Program-made: the position numbers and the translations under genes
Part shown: one piece after another, positions 60,626 to 64,000 of the stretch
Position numbering within the stretch: the stretch's first letter is position 1
Layout: every line of letters begins with the position of its first letter
Notes under the pieces: generated by a model
Seen by the model: only the letters and a program-made list of their open reading frames with translations
What the model was told of the DNA's origin: nothing
Database searches by the model: none
NCBI GenBank assembly: GCA_951804985.1
Contig: OX638132.1
Span: 106,170,737-106,234,736 of the forward strand
Origin: Dryomyza anilis
Taxonomy: Eukaryota > Arthropoda > Insecta > Diptera > Dryomyzidae
Length of the DNA stretch: 64,000 nucleotides
Reading direction: 5' to 3'

Positions 60626-61189
60626 AAATTCCGCCACGACGGAATCTACTGCCAAATCTGCCAAACTGTCAATAGCTGTCAAACAATCATACTGTTATTA
60701 TATCAATCATGCTTCAATGCTAACATGATTGACACAATAATGATGATGATTCTGGCAATCATGCATACTCGAATTACATTTTTGTCACAATCATAACACA
60801 TTCTAATCATATAATTTTTATCAAAATACGATTGCAGAAATCATTTAATGAAAGACACAATCATTAAAAAAAATTGGAAAAATTACGACAATCAGGAATT
60901 AAAATTATCAATCATACTATTATTTCTACAAACATATTTTTTGACACAATCATGTTTCTATCTCTGCGTTTATTGCCTGCATTGACGAGGATGAATGAGA
61001 AAAGAGATCTATTATATATTTCAGAATTTCAAAGCACAAAAGCATATAAATTGTTAAAAATATTATACTTTGCATTGCTTAGAAGGAGTTTTGGAGTCAC
61101 ATTATATTCAGTGATATAGAAATCTGTATTAGAAATTTAGAAGTATGGCGAAACAACACAAAATTAGATATTGGCAAAATTCCAGCTTG
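60626..61189. other. Non-coding, ATCATG-rich
   Basis: 60690-60960 is scattered with CAATCAT/ATGATTG words, a degenerate short-period repeat. No gene. Confidence 0.4.
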
Positions 61190-61244
61190 TTTGTGTTTTA
61201 TTTTGGTTCAGTGAACTTTATAGTGAACCAAAATAAAACACAAA
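61190..61244. other. Perfect 21-bp inverted repeat (hairpin)
   Basis: 61190-61210 and 61224-61244 are exact reverse complements around a 13-base loop. The arm runs TTTGTGTTTTATTTTGGTTC plus A. It could be a foldback relic or a small hairpin RNA; nothing else supports transcription. Confidence 0.85.
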
Positions 61245-61309
61245 GGTCTTATTTTAAAGATAATAAAATTGCCAAAAAAAGATGGTTTACCATTTCTGCA
61301 CTATTTTGA

Positions 61310-61565
61310 AAGTGTAAATTCAGTTTGGTACGCCCTTTGTAACACCCAGAAGGATGTATATCCGGAATAAGTATATATATTCTTGACCAGCATGACCTGT
61401 CCATTTAGCGATGTCCGTCTATCTGTTGAAATGACGATTACAGAAAAACTAAAAAGATATATCAATGAAACTCATAATATATATTACTTATATAACTATG
61501 CTGCCTGGGCAAGTGGCATGATCGGTCAATTGTGACATCTGAACCAACCACTATGCTCAAATAGC
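61310..61565 (+). repeat. Fragment of the 8827-type interspersed repeat
   Basis: Shares 'ttcagtttggtacgcc', 'gtaacacccagaagga', 'ttcttgaccagcatgacc' and 'agcgatgtccgtct' with 8850-8975, then decays. Confidence 0.75.
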
Positions 61566-61615
61566 TCAGTTTTTAGTTATTTTCAAGACTCGTAACCGCA
61601 CACATTATCACGTGT

Positions 61616-61770
61616 GTTTTACTCTCGTAGGTTTGCCATTTACAGCCGAGAGGTAGCGCGGTATAGAAAAATGTTTCTATGAAAAGATGTTGTTAGCCCC
61701 AGTCCAGGCTTGAACCGGGGACCTTTCGGTTCGCAGTCCAACGCACAAACCACTGAGCTACCGCGGCTAC
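61616..61770 (-). mobile_element. tRNA-derived SINE, copy 5 (3' truncated)
   Basis: The head is intact at 61770 (minus strand GTAGCCGCGGTAGCTCAGTG, B box GGTTCAAGCC). The body stops in the 'cctacgagagtaaaac' block. The A and B boxes are as well kept as in copy 2. Confidence 0.8.
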
Positions 61771-62102
61771 GGGCATAAACATTTATATTAAATCAAACAA
61801 AATTTACGATTTTTTTCAGAATTTTAAAAATGGTAATTTTTAAGGACTTCAAATTTGAAGTATAATGACCATTGGACACGTGTTCCAGTTCAGTAGTTAC
61901 GATTTAAATTTTCAAAACGCTTTTTTTTATTATCATTAAAACGAAATCCGAAGGGGTTTCTAGCATTTCTCGGTCTCGGACAAAATTTCAATAATATACC
62001 TCTTCTATCTTCAGAGTTATAGCATTTTTACTGTAAGTTTTACATGGCAGCTAGGCGTGTCAGTTGACAGTTACCGCCCATTTTTAGTAATATGGTTTGT
62101 AC

Positions 62103-62946
62103 TAGAGATGGGCGCGTGCCGTGCTTTTTTCGTCTCACGCCCAAAAAATCTGAGTTCGTGCGTGCAAATCTCTGTGCGTGCTAGTTGCTGTCGTGCCAGT
62201 GCGTGTCCGTGTCTCCAAAATCAGACACGCGCCCATTACATTTTTTTTATAGTTTCTACACTAATTTAAAAAAACCCTTCAGAAAATAAAAAATTCGTGG
62301 TATTTTAATCCTTTCTAAAAAATCTGTTGTTTTAGTTTTACTTATGGATTTAAGAAAATAAAACAGTATCAAACTTAATTTTTGAATTATTTATTACAGG
62401 GACTAAAACCTATTGGAATATCGGTTCCGGTTCGGGTTCCAAGATTTCTTTAAATTGTGGTTCCGGTTCCGATTTCGGTTTCAACCAACAAATTAAATGA
62501 GTTTCGATTCCGGTTCCATACATTTTTAATAATGATTCCGATTCTGGTTCTTTGCGTTCCCTGACAGGAACTATAATATCTGTTCCGGTTCTGGTTCCGA
62601 TATTTTTAAATAGCGGTATCAATTCCAACCAGATAAATATATATGTTCCGATTCCGGTTCAAAACATTTTTAATAACGATTTTGGTTCCAAAAATCAAAA
62701 CGGTTCCGGTATTATTTTTCACGTGTCGCTTGCTTTTTCATGTTTTTCTGTGCTTTTTTCGTGTTTTGTCGTGTTTTTCCGTGCTTTATCGTGTTTTTCC
62801 GTGTTTCTTCGTGTCTTTTAAAATCCCGTGTTTTATCGTGCTTCTCGTGCGTGCCTGTAAATTTACTCGTCGGGCTCGTGCTCGTGCGTGTCACCTATCG
62901 GCATGCCTGTGCGTGTCCATCAAAAACAGGCACGCGACCATCTCTA
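62103..62946. mobile_element. Non-autonomous hAT-like element with 8-bp target duplication
   Basis: The ends are inverted repeats: TAGAGATGGGCGCGTGCC at the left, and on the opposite strand at the right TAGAGATGGTCGCGTGCC (17 of 18 match). It is flanked by the exact direct repeat GTTTGTAC at 62095-62102 and 62947-62954. An 8-bp duplication and TAGAGATG-type ends are characteristic of hAT transposons. There is no transposase. The interior holds a GGTTCC-rich minisatellite (62421-62715) and a (TTTTTCGTG)n block (62730-62840). Confidence 0.82.
62421..62715 (+). repeat. GGTTCC hexamer-rich minisatellite inside the hAT-like element
   Basis: Imperfect copies of TTCCGGTTC and TTCCGATTCCGG spaced by AT-rich words. 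The Pro/Glu-rich 'EPEPEP' frame on the minus strand is its translation. Confidence 0.8.
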
Positions 62947-62954
62947 GTTTGTAC

Positions 62955-63904
62955 TTAAGACATATGAGTATATACCAGTTTTGATTGATATATCTTAAAC
63001 CAATGAAAAGTTATGGCGATTTATACACTAAATAATCGGATTTTCAAAGTAAAGAAAAAAATAGAAGAACAATTCTTACTATTCCAAATCAAAGTGAACT
63101 GGTCTTTGTTCAAAGAGAAGAATTTATGTTAAATTTTTCAGAATTTTAAAAATACAGTTTTTGGATGCTGTGGTGCAAAACAGCAAAAATCGCGTTTTTA
63201 CAGTTTGCTAAGGGGGTGAATGGGATGCGATGAAAAATGAAATTTAAACTTCATTGACCAATAATAACAACATATTAAAATAAGAAGCAAATCGAAAGGG
63301 GCGTGGGTCAAAGCTCGGCGAATTGACGTCGAATGCCCCATATATATATAATAAATTTAAGCATGAAAGTAATTTTAGAGATACCCGATTTCGGTAGAAA
63401 CTTATTTGACCCGTAATTATTATTCAACTTTTTGATTTTTATTATTTTAAACTCACCAACATCTGTATTATAGAAAATAAAAGTTGAATTTTATCAAAAT
63501 CTAAAATATAGGTTATTCAATATCTATCAATATCGCATTATAAATATTTTGGTGAAACTAAATTTTTCAGATATAGACTTTCGTTACTTATCTCCTTCAC
63601 AAAATAAAAGGGAAGACAAGACAAATGATTTCAGTGGTTTCCTATTTATTTTTATTCTTATAATTAATATTTGTGTCGGTTACAGTTTCAATCCCTAACA
63701 ATTACAAACAAATGTTTCGCTTGTAACTTTTGCTCAGAATTAAATCATAAATTCCAATAGTACCGTTTCTTGTTTTTCCTCAGTGTAGCGCTAAAACTTT
63801 TACTGCTATGTTACGCGCGGAACAAGGCTCTGCGATGTTTGCACCAAACAAACAACAAAGATACAAAAAACATTCACAACCAATATAAATAAAACGAAGT
63901 CCAA
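62955..63904. other. Non-coding, no gene seen
   Basis: Together with 61840-62094 the left part looks like an older degenerate repeat that the hAT-like element split. Nothing recognisable beyond that. Confidence 0.35.
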
Positions 63905-63997
63905 TCACATAACGTACGCAGCAGAGGAGACCAGACCTGCGAAGAATGTGATCTGGAAGCCAGCACCCACGGGCCATTTATTTGCTCGTGTCTTCAT
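63905..63997 (-). CDS. Possible 30-codon small ORF at the window edge
   Basis: The minus-strand ATG at 63997 opens MKTRANKWPVGAGFQITFFA and continues for ten more residues to TGA at 63907-63905. The block is noticeably GC-richer than its surroundings, and the frame looks like a short basic N-terminus followed by one membrane helix. I do not recognise it. It may be a micropeptide, part of an exon continuing beyond the window, or chance. Confidence 0.22.
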   Translation of the reverse strand: MKTRANKWPVGAGFQITFFAGLVSSAAYVM

Positions 63998-64000
63998 TTA

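Noticed and set aside
62552..62984. Cys/Phe-rich ORFs near 62.6-62.9 kb
   Set aside because: They fall wholly inside the hAT-like element and reflect TTTTTCGTG and GGTTCC repeats.

Overview
The window is intron-bearing, AT-rich animal DNA with insect-specific gene families (Osiris/DUF1676), a WntD-type Wnt, a Delta-9-type desaturase and an array of M1 aminopeptidases. This gene set and the short GT-AG introns point to a higher fly (Diptera: Brachycera). A tephritid-like genome is my guess, because repeats fill most of the space between genes. All gene models were spliced by eye. The reading frame closes exactly in every complete model I give.

Left third (1-22 kb): a four-exon acyl-CoA desaturase (1512-3192, +); a two-exon Osiris-family protein (5015-5960, -); a three-exon gene for a 129-residue secreted hydrophobic protein, with exons too short to stand out as ORFs (15034-15596, -); and a second, acidic Osiris-like gene (20809-22060, +). 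Between them lie a Helitron carrying a 15-bp minisatellite (6448-8206) with two relatives, large inverted copies of an interspersed repeat, AT-rich tandem repeats, and tRNA-derived SINEs.

Middle (22-26 kb): a single-exon wntD-like gene (22968-24044, -). It has lost the serine that is acylated in other Wnts. Its upstream region carries two CAGGTAG heptamers and Dorsal-like sites, as expected of an early-embryo enhancer.

Right half (25.7-58.8 kb): a tandem array of membrane-anchored M1 aminopeptidases. Three are complete: APN-1 (25745-29162, 958 aa), APN-2 (35298-40151, 944 aa) and APN-4 (54135-58802, 1021 aa). Between APN-2 and APN-4 lies an isolated set of 5' exons (42531-42874, 43662-43951, 44965-45335) with intact frames and splice sites but no catalytic exons. 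Their phase fits the third-domain exon of APN-4 at 55003. The most interesting reading is that one enzyme gene has alternative N-terminal exon sets; the other reading is a truncated duplicate. All three complete enzymes keep the zinc motif HExxH-x18-E but have MEH where the family normally has GxMEN.

Right end (59-64 kb): a 60-bp tandem/palindromic repeat, a perfect 21-bp hairpin, a SINE, a non-autonomous hAT-like element with an exact 8-bp target duplication (62103-62946), and a possible 30-codon ORF at the edge. A dead LINE (33067-34683), several MITE families and five SINE copies in all are scattered through the window. I saw no prokaryotic features, no CRISPR array and no viral genes.
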